Source: Oscarella lobularis
Taxonomy: Eukaryota > Porifera > Homoscleromorpha > Homosclerophorida > Oscarellidae
Length of the DNA stretch: 64,000 bases
Direction: 5' to 3'
NCBI RefSeq assembly: GCF_947507565.1
Contig: NC_089187.1
Location: 2,170,001 to 2,234,000 of the forward strand
Shown here: piece by piece, positions 22,350-35,000 of the stretch
Layout: the number at the start of each line of letters is the position of its first letter
Position numbering within the stretch: the stretch's first letter is position 1
Position numbers and translations under genes: made by a program
Notes under the pieces: model-generated
Databases searched by the model: none
Told to the model about the DNA's origin: nothing
The model's input: only the letters and a program-made list of their open reading frames with translations

Positions 22350-22990
22350 TCACAAATCTTTTATGCCGTCTAGAACAGCTCGTTCAACGTTAATAGGAAC
22401 GCTGCCATCAGGCGGCATTGGAATTAACTCCTTGTCGCCATTCTCGCTCTGAAGAAAGCTCCTTTCCTCCCAATGAAAAATGCCTGGACTCACTTGAGAC
22501 ACGGTCAGCCACTCCAAAGCGTTCAACGTTGATGGAGCCTTCCTGTCGCGTTGAATGTTCACCACCGCAGCGTACGTTGTTCCATTCTGAAGATACTTCT
22601 CACATTTCGCTTTTGCGTGACTTTTCGTTTCGGAAGACGCTATTTCAATGCAAATACGGGCCAATCCTGATCCAGGAACAGAAACGGCGACGTCAGGTCT
22701 CAGTGGAAGAAAAAAAATTTGTGTCGGTGTAACAGCGCATGTTCGAGGATGGGCAGCCAGTTGGCTATCTGGCGGACGATTTCCGCCTCCACGGCCCCAC
22801 GGGCATATCGATGATGATGAGTTTGCCGTCGATGAATTCTACTTTGAAAAATTCGAGAAATTCACAGGCTTTTTGATAAAGCCCTTTAGGAAAATTAGGA
22901 ATAGTTGTAACTCTGTCGAACTGATCCGTCGATTGGAAACGATCGATGTTGTTGCAGAGAAAACTCGCCTGCAGGAGAGAAGCCGGCCAC
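22350..22990 (-). pseudogene. Uma2-like PD-(D/E)XK nuclease-fold relic with two frame breaks
   Basis: Read on the minus strand in three frames, this matches the layout of the Uma2 (DUF820) restriction-endonuclease-like family common in bacteria. Segment 1 is CEFLEFFKVEFIDGKLIIID. Segment 2, one frame away at about 22805, is AVEAEIVRQIANWL. Segment 3, another frame away from about 22765, contains LRPDVAVSVPGSGLARICIE followed by ASSETKSHAKAKCEKYLQNG and continues open to the stop at 22350. The PDV, IEIA and KxKxxKY pattern corresponds to the D, E and K positions of the nuclease core. No splice sites explain the frame changes, so I call it a broken gene, unless bases are missing from the assembly. 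I do not see a start codon. The family call is from motif spacing only. Confidence 0.5.
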
Positions 22991-23080
22991 GAGGACACAA
23001 AACACCTACACGTGTACACACACCAAAAAAACCAAAGCAAAAAGAACATAAAAAAAGTTGCTGCAAAACAGACCAGTCAA

Positions 23081-26000
23081 CTAGACATCGCGTGCAGCAT
23101 CCGCAGTGTCGTACGTGTCCTCGTCCACAATAGGAGCCGTGTCGCTTTCAGTGACGTTCGGCTTCAAATCCTCGTAGGGATCCTCCGGACCAACGGCGCT
23201 GGCGTCGAGCTCGGTCATTTTGACGGCCGTGTCATCGCCCTCCGGACCAACCGTACTCGCTTCGAATTGAGAAATATCCAAAGCTTCTTCGGCGCGACTG
23301 CCGGCGGCGCTGAGGGGTCTCATTGCATGGGCGCCTCGTCTGCGTCGACTCGACGATCCTTGGCTACTAGAAAGAACGTTTAAGACTTCCCTATGTTTGC
23401 AAATGCCTCTCTAGTTTCCGTCTTACGGGGGTCCACTTCTTTGGCGCGCGCAAACGATGATAAAGATGATCAGCGTTATCAGGACGAGGCCCCACGCGGC
23501 TGACACGAGAATAATGTAGAGAAGTCGAATGGGCGGGTCGCAGGGCGGAGTAATAATGGCAGGAGAGTTGATCAGCGTCTCTTCCGGAATAATCCGAGGA
23601 TCTACAGCGCAAGCGACAATAAATTAATTGATATTTAGTGCTATTTTTGCATTTGGCTCACCGTAGACGTAATTCTTTCGGAAATATCTTCGATCGGTTC
23701 CACTTTGACCCAAAGCGTAAACCTGAAAGGACAATTAGATAAATAGTTATACGAAACCGAACTATTTTTGTACTTCAAACGTGTACACGTCTATGAGGCG
23801 AATAGATCTTCCCATATCAAACAATCCTCGCTCGCACGTATCACGGTACAGGCTGCGCGAAATCGGCGCAGGAGTACCAACTAAAGAAAGAAAAAAAGGG
23901 CCGTTTTGAGCACGACTTCCACCAGTATAGGGTACCCTAACCTTTGTTAACGGAATCTTTCAAGCACATCGTGTAATTTCGCATCATAGCGTTGCACGTG
24001 TCGGAGCGAGGGATTCTGCCTGCTTGGACCGGATCCGCGCTTTGAGTCGTGTTCGTAACGATGCACGCATCGTAGCAATCCTTCGAGATTTCTTTGCCGC
24101 CGAAGGCGATCATGCAGCAATTGCGAATGAGCGACTGCATCCCCCGTCGCGCGTTGCGACACGGCAAATCGAGAAAAACGGTCTCCGCTTCGAGATAAAC
24201 CGTCGACGCCGACTTGTTCGTAAACGTGTATCGCAACGGATCGGCGACGGCGATCTGCGGCACAGCCGCTTCGACGTGAAACGAGTACGTCGCCTCGGAC
24301 GCCCTATTGTCGGCTTCGTCCGTCGCGAAGACGGTGACTAGGTGAGTGCCGGGAGCGAGACCGGACAGAGACAGAGTGCCAGACGAACAATCCGTCGTCG
24401 TCTGATTCACCAGACAGCGCAACGTTGCCTAAAAGAAAGGAGTGGGTGAGGAGAGAGGGGGAGCTACACGTGTTTTACGTACGTAGAAGTCGTTTTTGAG
24501 TAAGTCCATGCTCGTCGATGTGTCGGTAATGATTCGGGTGGGGACTGCTTGTATTCCAACAATTGGGGCCTCAGTATCTAAAAAAATGATTCGATTTATA
24601 TAAAACGACTTCTCTTCTTTACCCAATTCAAACACGTGCGTTGCCGGGGAGGAATCTCTGTTTCCGGCGCAATCAATAGCGGCAATTTCCAGACGATACC
24701 AGCCGTCCCACGGCAACGGCGATCCGTACACTTCTGTCGTTTGAATCACGTTCAAACTGGGATCTGTCGACGAAACGGTGTTGCAATCGATCCACGAGTA
24801 CATAGACATCATCCAGCCGCCAAAACAGCCGCCATTTTGATCGTCTATGAAAACATTCCCTTTTTACCTACTCAAAGCAAATTTTCAACGTACAGTTGTC
24901 GTATGAGCATGACGTCATGCGACACTTGAAGACAGTGTTGTCTTCATTGGAATTGTACGAAAAAACGGGATTGCGATTTTTCGTCACCCAACGCTGACGA
25001 GCCGAATTGAAATTCTTTCCCACCGTCGCCGAGTCAATTGTCGTTTGAGGAGCAATCGTATCTAAATTCAAAACCAATACTCACGGAATTCTTGAAACTT
25101 TACTTTCTCTCTTACCCACTATCCATGCTATGCTGTTGTTGTAGGTCGCCGTCACTCCTTGAGCAGTGTTACGCACTCGACCCCTCACTTGGAATTCCCA
25201 TTCGCCTTCAGTTAAATTCGCCACTGCAATAGAAGATAAAGATGCATGTTTCAGAATTCCCACTACGTCTACGACTTACTCTTGAAGGTGGTGGAAAGCT
25301 GATTAGCTGGGCCGCAATTCTGGAAGGGAGAGGACACCAAGTTGCTCAGATCAAGCGGCGGAGGCTGATCGTAAGGGCTGGCAGTCTTGAAATAGGCGCC
25401 TGGTGGAAGAGCGCGACGACGACGGCCCGATGGAGGACTAGAAGAATTCTACAAAAAAATTATTAAACACGTACAGTGCCTGGTTTTCTTTACGCACTGT
25501 AGGAGCAGCAGTTGTAGGAGAAGCAGTTGTAGGCTAAAACAAAAACGAAATTAAATCCCCCAAATCGTAACTATTGCTGAATAACGTACTGCTGACGTGG
25601 GACACAGTGGCTGTTGGCAGTCAGTCATAAGGCCAGGTGGATCTGCATCACATGCCTTTCCGCTGCCTACTGCAGGTTTCAGTATGGGACGATAGGCCGC
25701 GATCAATCCTCTTCCGCACGTTACCGAGCAAGTCGCCTTTAAAACGAGACCAATAAAATAACATATACACCCTTAATTAGAAGTGTTCTTTTACGCCTGG
25801 TTGGGGAAGGGGAGATCCTTTGACGCAGTCCTGATCAGATCTTTTAATAAGACGGCATTGAAACTGCGGTACGGTGGATACACCGTCTTCCTCATTGGAA
25901 CGTGCACTACATCGAAGCACTTGTTTCTATTGCAGTCTTGTCGTTCTCTTAGCTTACGTGAGCGAAAGTGAGTTGCTCGGCGAATACCAAGCGTTGAATT

Positions 26001-29000
26001 CCTGCTTGCACTGAACGAACTCCGGCGGGATTCCGATTTCGATTTTAAACGGTATGTCGAGTACGGTCACGTTGATTTGCGCCGAGCTACAAAAACGCGC
26101 CGGCGCAACGGCAGGCGGCGCAACGCGAGGTTTCACATCATTGCACCCCTATAAAAAAGAAAATTCAAAATACTGACTTATCGCATCCTTGAAGCCCTTA
26201 CTTGGACAGTCAGCAGATAATAGGTAACAAGCTCCGCATCGATTCGCTGTCGCAGCATCAAATAAAACCCAGTGTCCGTAGCAAGAACGTCGAACTCGTT
26301 TTTAGGATCGCCGGCGATTACGGAATACGTCGATTTGGCGTTCATGCCGACGTCGCAATCGGTCACCGTATAATTCTGAATTTGTTCGCCGAGCGGATGC
26401 GTCTCGTCGACGATCGTGTTGCCGTACGCCGGCTCGGACGTCCGAAAAACGGGCGGCTGATCGTTCACGTCGACGACGCTAATAACGAGCGTCTGAGCGA
26501 CGGTCCTCGGCGTCGCGCTGCCGTCCGTCGCTTCAAGATAAAGCGTATACATCGGCGATCCGCCGTCGCAGGCGTCGTAATTGAGCGGACTCGTAGTCAT
26601 GATGTGAGCTGTTGAATTCATGCCTGGACTGTCTTCGGAAGCCATTCGAACGTAGAAAACATTGACGTCGTTGCCGTCTGCGTCCATTTGTCCCGTTATC
26701 GTAACGGTGGGATTCCCGTTTGTTGGACTGTCAGCATCGTTGACTATGACGTCGTAGATGGGTGTACGAATGTCGTTCGCTTCGTAGACGGTTACGTTGA
26801 GAGTGGGGCCCCCGGGAATGAAATAGGGATCGTTGTCGTTGAGATCGACGACGTTGACGATGAGCGATAGGTTGCAGTAGTTCGTCACGCCGTCAAACAT
26901 GCCGATGAGCAAGCTGTGCTGATGCTGGCGTTCGTAGTCGAGCGCGGAGGCGGTGAACAGTCGCCCGTCGCCGCTTTTGACGTCTTGGAATACAGTGACC
27001 GTCATATTTCCCCACATCGTCGTGTCACCGGAGTAGAGTCTGTAACTGAGACGAGAAGGAGCCGGGAAGAGGAAACTGTCAACGATTCGAGTAACCACCG
27101 AATTCGGCTAACAGAAAAAGAGATTTTGAGTCCGACACTAATCTTTTTGAGGCAGTCTAGGCTTACCGCGTTCTCGTTCATATCCACTTGGCGACCAGAA
27201 TCGGAGCAGTAAGGAACAACAAATGTGTTTGTAATGCACTCCCCAATCTTCGACAATTGACCCGTTTGTGTTGCTGATTCTATGAAAAAGTGTACTCTCT
27301 TTTTTTTAAATTCAAGCCTACCATTTTCGGACTTACCCATCTGAAAACATATCATATTGTTTGAGAACGAATTCTCGTCGGGTAATGACAGCGCAACAGA
27401 CGACGACACCTTGAGATCAACACAAATGCCGTCGCTATTTCTTCCCTATATAAACTCGATTGTCTCACCATTACGTGTCCGTTGAAACTTTGCGCGCCAA
27501 TGACTGGCAGAAGGTTGAGTACCGTCACTCCCAAAGACGGGCTGTAGAAGTGCGCCTTGCTCACTTTTCCCGCAACACCATCCACTGAGATTGTGTACAT
27601 CAATACGCTATTCGTCTGTTTCATAAGACGATTACCAAGGACAAAGGTAAGGAAGCTATGAGACGCTTTACCTTGTCATAGATCAGTTCAAGAAATCCGC
27701 CAGTTGAGAGGTAAAAGTCGGATGGAGGTTTGATACCTCCAGGACTAAGAAGAATTGTCAGAACGCCTAGAATGACAAACTCAGTTTTTTAGCAAGCAAA
27801 TTGCTATTATATCTTTCCTACCTTCCAAAAATGGCTGATCGTAGAGAAGCGCTTCTATTCCAACAGACGTAACGTCTTGCAAGAACGCTCCCTTTATCAC
27901 GGGCGTGTTTGGCGGATCAAGCGTCTGCACTTCCAACGTCGTTCGCCCGTAGGCGAGATTATTCATCTGAACGTCGCTGACCAACTGCGAGGCTCCAATG
28001 CTCTGCAGAAACGCAAAAATTCGTCCAAGCGGAGCCAATAATTGCGACAAGTAAGAATAACGAACCTTGCTCGGATCCGCATTGGACGCCCACGTGTCGT
28101 CAACCCATTGCGGCTGTTTCAAAACCGTCGCGGAATATTTGACAATGCTATAAAATAAGTGAGAAAAATAATGCACATCAACGATCGTGACGAGGGGGAC
28201 TCACTTTGGAAAGAAAGCAGCGTACTGGAAGCGTCCATCTTTGGCAACAGAAATGGAAGCCAATCCGGCTGCTGATACAGGATTACGCTGCGGTGTAGAT
28301 CGACCCACCGAAGCTTGGTTGAGAACAGCAGTAAATTCTAAAACAAAAGAACATATGTATTGTAGTACTGTATGACTGATGATGTGAGAGCTTACTCTGT
28401 TTCAGGAAATAGATTTGGCCTCGAAGAATAGGATTCCCGTTCGAGTCCGACACTAGTATGTAGAGTTTTCTTTGAGTCAGGTAGAACTTGTTGTTCACGT
28501 TGAAATTGACAGAGCCCGAAGCCTTTGAGGAGATACACATCAGTCGTCAAGCATATAAACAAAAGACAAGGAATCTTACGAGGAGACCGTTGAACGAGTC
28601 GGTTAGATCAAAGAGTTCGTTCTGCGAGGTTTTTCCGACGTCGGCGGGACCGCGAATCGCCACGCGTCCAACGTCAGTTCCCACAATTTCGATCTGAAGC
28701 CAAATGGAGCAACTACTAACTTACAAGTGACGTATAAAAAGATAAACGCGTACGGAGTAGAAAAAGTTGTTGCGATCGTCGAGCCAGAACTGCGCGTAGC
28801 CTGCACCAGCGGCGACAGCGCCGGCCGCTTTGCCACTCAGCAACGCTTCAAACTGATCTAAAAATGCGTGCGTGAACTAACTAACTAGTAACCCCTCTTT
28901 TTTGTATCCAACCAGGTGTGTAGTAGTTTTCTAGAAGATTCGGTCGAATGTGACCGCGAATCTCTCCGGGCTTGTTCACGTCCGTGTGCACGTTGACGTA

Positions 29001-32000
29001 GTACGTGCCGTCGATGAGGCCGCGAATTTCGCTCCATCCGAGGGGACCCCACCTGCCCTCGTCAATCCACTAATAAAATGTACAGTATATGATTTGGATT
29101 TCATTTTAATCTACGCGCGCTCACCTGATTGTCGACTAACTGCAGATCGAGATGAAAGACGGGCATGGCATTCTCGTAGAACTCCGCTTGGCCGTGAACG
29201 TGAGCTGGAACGTCGTTCTGCGCGATTCCTTCGACGACGATGCGATAGTGCAAATAGCCGAACTGGTCGAGAAAGAATTTTCCAAAGCCGGCCGAACCCG
29301 TCGGCGAAACGGGCGACAATTCCTGACTGCTGCTAAAAATTGCGGAAAATTCGTGCGTCTGCGGCACAATCTGCCCGCGAACTTCGCCGTTTGGCGAAGC
29401 CTCGCTCTTGACCAGTGCATAGATTTGACCGCGAGCGAGAGCCGAAAGCGCGTCCTCGCCGGGATTGATCCACTTGCCCGAACGCTCCCTACTTTCCGCT
29501 TCAGTAACTTCCCGAAGCATCGGCCCCGCGTAGCCGGCCGACGCCGGTCCGTATAATCCGATGCTGATCGGCGTTTCGATTTCCGTCCAAAAGATGATAA
29601 AATCGACGTCGCCGCGATTGTCGACGTAAACGAACGAGAGCCCGACGTCGCGCGATGGAGTCGCGGCGAGGGAGCCATCGGCGAGCGCGACCTGCTGACC
29701 GGTGACCGGGCCGACGCCGAACCAGAGGTACGAGTCGCGTTCGAGAAATTCGACGATGTAGAGAACGAGAGCGGGGTTTGATACGGTCGAATCCGACACG
29801 CCGACGGTGAGAATGCCCCCGTTGCCGTCTGCAATGCCACGGAGTTCGTCCATGGTGAGATCGGTGAGCACGCCGCGAGCGCGACTCGACGTGAAGCCGT
29901 CTTGGAGGAAGGAGACGTTTCGGTCATTGTATTCATAGGCGATGTAGGATAGGGAAGCGGTCAGGCCGGAGAGGACGATTTCGTAGTGAACCCAGCCGGA
30001 TCTGTCGAGAACTAGGCGAGCGTAGCCGCCCATTCCTGTGGGACCCGACGGAGAAAAAACGCCGCCGTAATCTGGAGAGAAATTCGTTGGGAAGGGATCG
30101 AGCCGCACTAAAATCACGCTAGATTTACCTTTCTTTCTGAACAATACCTTCCCTTCGAGATTGTAATCGATGCTAGTTCTCGTCTTGACGACGACAACGA
30201 AATTGCCGTCTCGGAGTCCCTGAATTTGCGCCGCCGAAAGGCTCACTTTCCCGCTCGCCGTCTGCGCGAGAACGTTGATCATCGTCGCCGACGATATGGA
30301 TTGGAGTCGCTGGGAATCGGCGAAGATGTCGACGGAGAGAAGGCTGTACGCGCCGACGGTGTTGACCGTCCACGAGAAGACGTTCTGCTCGTTCAGATTC
30401 GCGCGAAAATAGCCGCCGACGCCGGACGCTTTCGTCGGATCGGACGGTCCCAGCGACGCCTCAAATTCGACTGAAAAAAAGCGAGGAGAAAATGAAGCAG
30501 GGTACATTTGTATATAAATAAAAAATTGCTTATTACTTGGTAATGTGGTGTTCGTGATTGAACCGTGTCTTCGCATCAGCGTGCCGCTCATGTGAGTTTT
30601 TCCGACGTATTTGGGATCACTCGTGTCAACGGAAACTTGAAGAGAAAGCAGACCGCGAGTAAGGTAATAAAGGACGTTCGAATCCAACGAATATTGTCCG
30701 TATATCTAAGCAAGAGAATACCTCGTCATTCTACTTCATAAAATATTACTATACCAAGTTGCTCGTGTAAATGTTGCTTCTTAAATCGACCACAGTCTGT
30801 CCGGACGGCGTGACGAGCTTCGCAGAAACCGGTTCGCCTTTCTTGTTGTTGAATCGAACCACCACGTGCAACGAGCCGCGAGAATCCGTATCAATCGTAA
30901 TTATAGCGATTCCACCCGCAGCGGGACCGGCAACATCATTCGCCGTCACAACGCCAAAGCTCCCTAAAACAAAACCCTTAAATAATATCCTATTTAAATA
31001 ATACAAACTTACGTGAACTTGTGACTGCCAGTGCTCCCATTATTTCTCCTGTAGGATTCGCTTCGGTTCCGACTAGAATCGACACTTTGCTTGAGAGCAG
31101 GTAGTCGAGTACAGCGGCATTGGGAACTCGCCAGCGAATCGTCGTTGATCGCTCGGCGTACGCAGCCACGAAAGCGTCGCCAAGCGCTCGAACGACCGCT
31201 CCCGTCGTCTCGTTCTCGTACACGAGCTCGATCGACTTAATCGGACTCGAAACGGCGTCGAAATAAACCGATATCAACACGATGTCGTCGGCGTCGAGAA
31301 ATGCAGTCGCTTCGCCCACCATTGTCGTGCCGACATCGACTTGCCCTCCGCTGAGCACGCCGCGGAATTGTCGCAGACGCGCGAACTCGAGAAACGGCAC
31401 CCACGACACGACGCCGGTCACTTCACCGTTCGGGTAATCGTCGGTGACGACGTTCACGACGAGTTTTCCGGAGACGATCGCTTTGAAGTCGGCGACGGAA
31501 AGACCGGTCCACACGCCGAACGCCTCCTCGCCTTCGACCACCGTTTCGGTGCGATAAATTTCGTATCCGGACGAATTGACTAGAGCGACGGCGACGACGT
31601 CGCCGAGCACATTCGCCGCCTGCGCGTGAAATCGAAGTTTTCCGTCGCTATCGAACTGCATGAAAATTTGACCGATGGCGCCGCCGGCGAGCGGCGTCGG
31701 TTTCGCGTTCGCGCCGGAGAGAAGCGAAAACTGGCGATTGTGGGATACGGAAGTCGTATCCATGGCAACCGTTTGATTTTGAGAGTCTTTGAAGACGACG
31801 CGAGCATTGGCGCTGACGAACGCCTGGAGCGCGTCCATCGTCGGATTCGGAATGGTTACCATGGTACTCCGAAAGCCGCCGCTGCCCAGTTGAACGACGA
31901 CGTCACCTACTGTGTGCCATCCTGTTTTCGTTGTATATGTAATCGTTTCTGTCGTGATCGTTGGCGGAGCGCCGGTGGAGTTGCCCGTAGGCGGGTTCGG

Positions 32001-35000
32001 TATCACGACGATTTGTCGCGATGGGATTCTGATCGTGCCGTAGTACTGAAGTTCGACGGTTGCTGTCGATTGCATACCGATTAGCCAAAAGCGCGAGACG
32101 AGCTGATTGTTGTCGGTTATGTAGAGAAGAGTCGTGGCGATGCCGCCGCTTTTGTCCGTCAAGATGGAATAGAAGTGAGCTACGAAATAAGGACTTGTTT
32201 TATCAAGAAAAAAAGGCAAGGGAAATTTACTTGGATGATTGTTCGGAGTGGAGGGACTCAGAGGCGCCGTTGTGGCGGGAGTGATGCGCGGTCCCGAAAA
32301 GAAAAAGTTCAATTTTCCCGCGGAAAGATCAAATAGATCAGCAAGTGGAATGCCCTCCCAAAATCCGTCAAACTTTAGAGAGAAAAAAAACGAAGCTAGA
32401 CCAATTAGATATCACGATAAGGACTTACAGAACTGTCGCTTCGAAGAGCATAGGACATGTCCACTTTTACGGCTCCGTTGCCGTCCGCTATTCCAACCGT
32501 TGAAACGGGAACGTTCGACTCGAGTGCCGCCGTAACGTGAACGTTGCCTTGCTGATCGAGCTCGGCCAAGCCAAACATTCCGCTGTTTCCGGCAGCATTC
32601 GCTCCCAGGAATCCAAACGCTAAGCAAAGCAAAATTCAAATAAAAGCTTAGGCTATGAGTATACAAGACACGCACATCTCTTTCTGTAGAAAATTTGACC
32701 CTGCAGAACTATTCTCGTCGTCGTGGCACGCACGTACAATCGATTAGACGCAAGAAGCGAAATCGTATCAGGACTCAAATCGACGCGACCGCGCGACTAG
32801 AAAACAAACGTCACGCGCAATCAAATCGACATCGTAGACAAAATCCTACCTCTTCCGTCGCAAGATTCGTCGCGTCGAGATCCGTCACTTTAACGAGACT
32901 CCCGTCCCACTGCAATCCGTAGATGCTAATCGACTGCACGTTCGAATCGAGCTCTTTGACGCTTGACAACTGTACGTGATACTCGAGCGTCGTCTGATCC
33001 AAAAGAGAAACGCGAGCCAATCCCGCGGCGCCGTACGGCCCCGACGTCTGCCAGAACCCGGAACTCATCGACGCGGCCATCAACACGGGACTTCCATCTT
33101 GAGTGGCGTCGGACACGGAATCGGCGCGCAAGTGCCCGCGCAACGCGCCCGCCGTGTGCTTATCCGTATGAATATTGATATAGTCGTATCCGTTGTAGAG
33201 ATCCTCGATCTGCTGCAACGTCAGTCCTTCCCACGTGCCCTGGCCGGCGCCGGCGAAATAGCGCGCCGAGTTGTCGTGAATCAGGGGGCCCGTTCCCTTG
33301 ACGGGATCGCTTGCCGGGCCGTGGATGTGGCTCTTGATGACGCTCGCTTTTAGGCCGGTCACATAGATTTCGTAGACGAGATTGTTTCCGGATAGAACGG
33401 CGAATGTTATGCCGGCGCCTGTCGTGTCGTTCACGATGGGAACTTCGGTTCTTCCGCCGGGAATCGCGGTAAACGCTGCGAGAACGGGGAAACTGTCTTC
33501 GGTGTTTTTTTTTCGGTGACGACGGAGTGACTTACACAGGGGTGTGACCATCAGCGTTCCTCTCGTGTCGGCGATCACGACGTCGATTTTGCTCTGGGCA
33601 AGAAGCTGGGACATGGACGGAAATTGCGCTGCAGGAATTTGCCACGTGAAGGACAGCGGCGACACCTGCCAAGTACATTAGATAATCCCTTTAATTACAC
33701 TAAAATTTATTTGTTGGCCTACCGGACTCCAAGGGTTGCTAGAAAAGACAAACGAATCCCCGGAATCGGTCGGCTGAACAAGATTGACTTGAGTTGAAGC
33801 TAACAAAAGAAATAGAAACATAGCCGCCTATTCGTAGTTCCGTACTCGTCAAGCCGGCGCATTCAGCGACAAATTTAATCTGTCGACTAGCAAGATTCGA
33901 CGTAGCGGAAACGAAACACGCAGCACCGGTCGTCTTCTTCGCCTGAACGCCGCTCAAAACGGAGCTCAGCATTCCGTCGTAGGGCTGCTGAGAACATCGT
34001 CGAATGGGTCCCTCCACGACGTCGTCGCCGCGAAGCGTTTTGACGTGAAACGCGAGATTTCCAGCGTCCAGAGAGGCGATATCGACGGAGAGCAAGTCCC
34101 GAAAGACGCCGCTGAACGCTCCATTGCGAAGCGGAACGTTGGTCATAAAGCTCGCCGACACGAGACTACCACCGGAATAGAGACTGACCTCAAGTTCCGT
34201 AACTCTATAGAAAAGAGATAGAGAAAGAAAAAAGCCGGGGATCTATTCTTTGGCTTACTGTGGCTGGAGGCCGGCGATTCTGCCGACGAAGTAAAAATTG
34301 CTCTCCTTCGCCAAACTGCTGCGAGCGATTTCCTTCACTTCGGCTTTGATGTATCCAGAGACCCCGTTCTGAAGAGGAGTGGACAACGACGAGCCACTTA
34401 GAACGGCACTGAAACCTATGATCAAACTTGATTATTTTTAATTAACAAAAATTCAATGTACGTACACGTTCTGCCAGGTGGTAGAGTCGGAGCGACGGTC
34501 ATCGGCGGGAGTCGCACTGCTGACGTCGGAGCGGCGCTGGGGGGAGCGGTCGGCATCATCGATGAGACTATAAACATTTTTCGATTTTTAATTAATTAAT
34601 TAATTAATTAAGTCCGTGCAGGTGTCCTACAAGGCGCCTGCAAGAATCCGGACATTCCTTGCGGATTGCTCTTCGTTGTGACGTTGATCAGGACCTGCAG
34701 AATGAAATGAAACCGACTGAGAAACTTAGTATTCTTCCATTTCATACGCTGTTTGAGCCCACGAACAGAAAATCAAAGCCCGGCGGCAAATTCGCATATG
34801 AACCAGTCAACTATAAGAAGAAAATGAGTTCGTGATTCCCTGGAGCTCCTCCCTCTTCCAACTGACCGTCTTTGTCGAAAAGAGAGGATTGCTCTGGACT
34901 TCAATGTAAACGGTATCGAATTCGCTTGTAGGATCGATTCCTTGACGACGGTGTATTCGTAACTATGTGAGGACGTTATTGCTTTGCGCTCACCTTGCAG

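Noticed and set aside
29136-29936. 266-residue alternative frame on the minus strand
   Set aside because: It overlaps CHRD-encoding exons; the other frame carries the AHVHG-type motifs.
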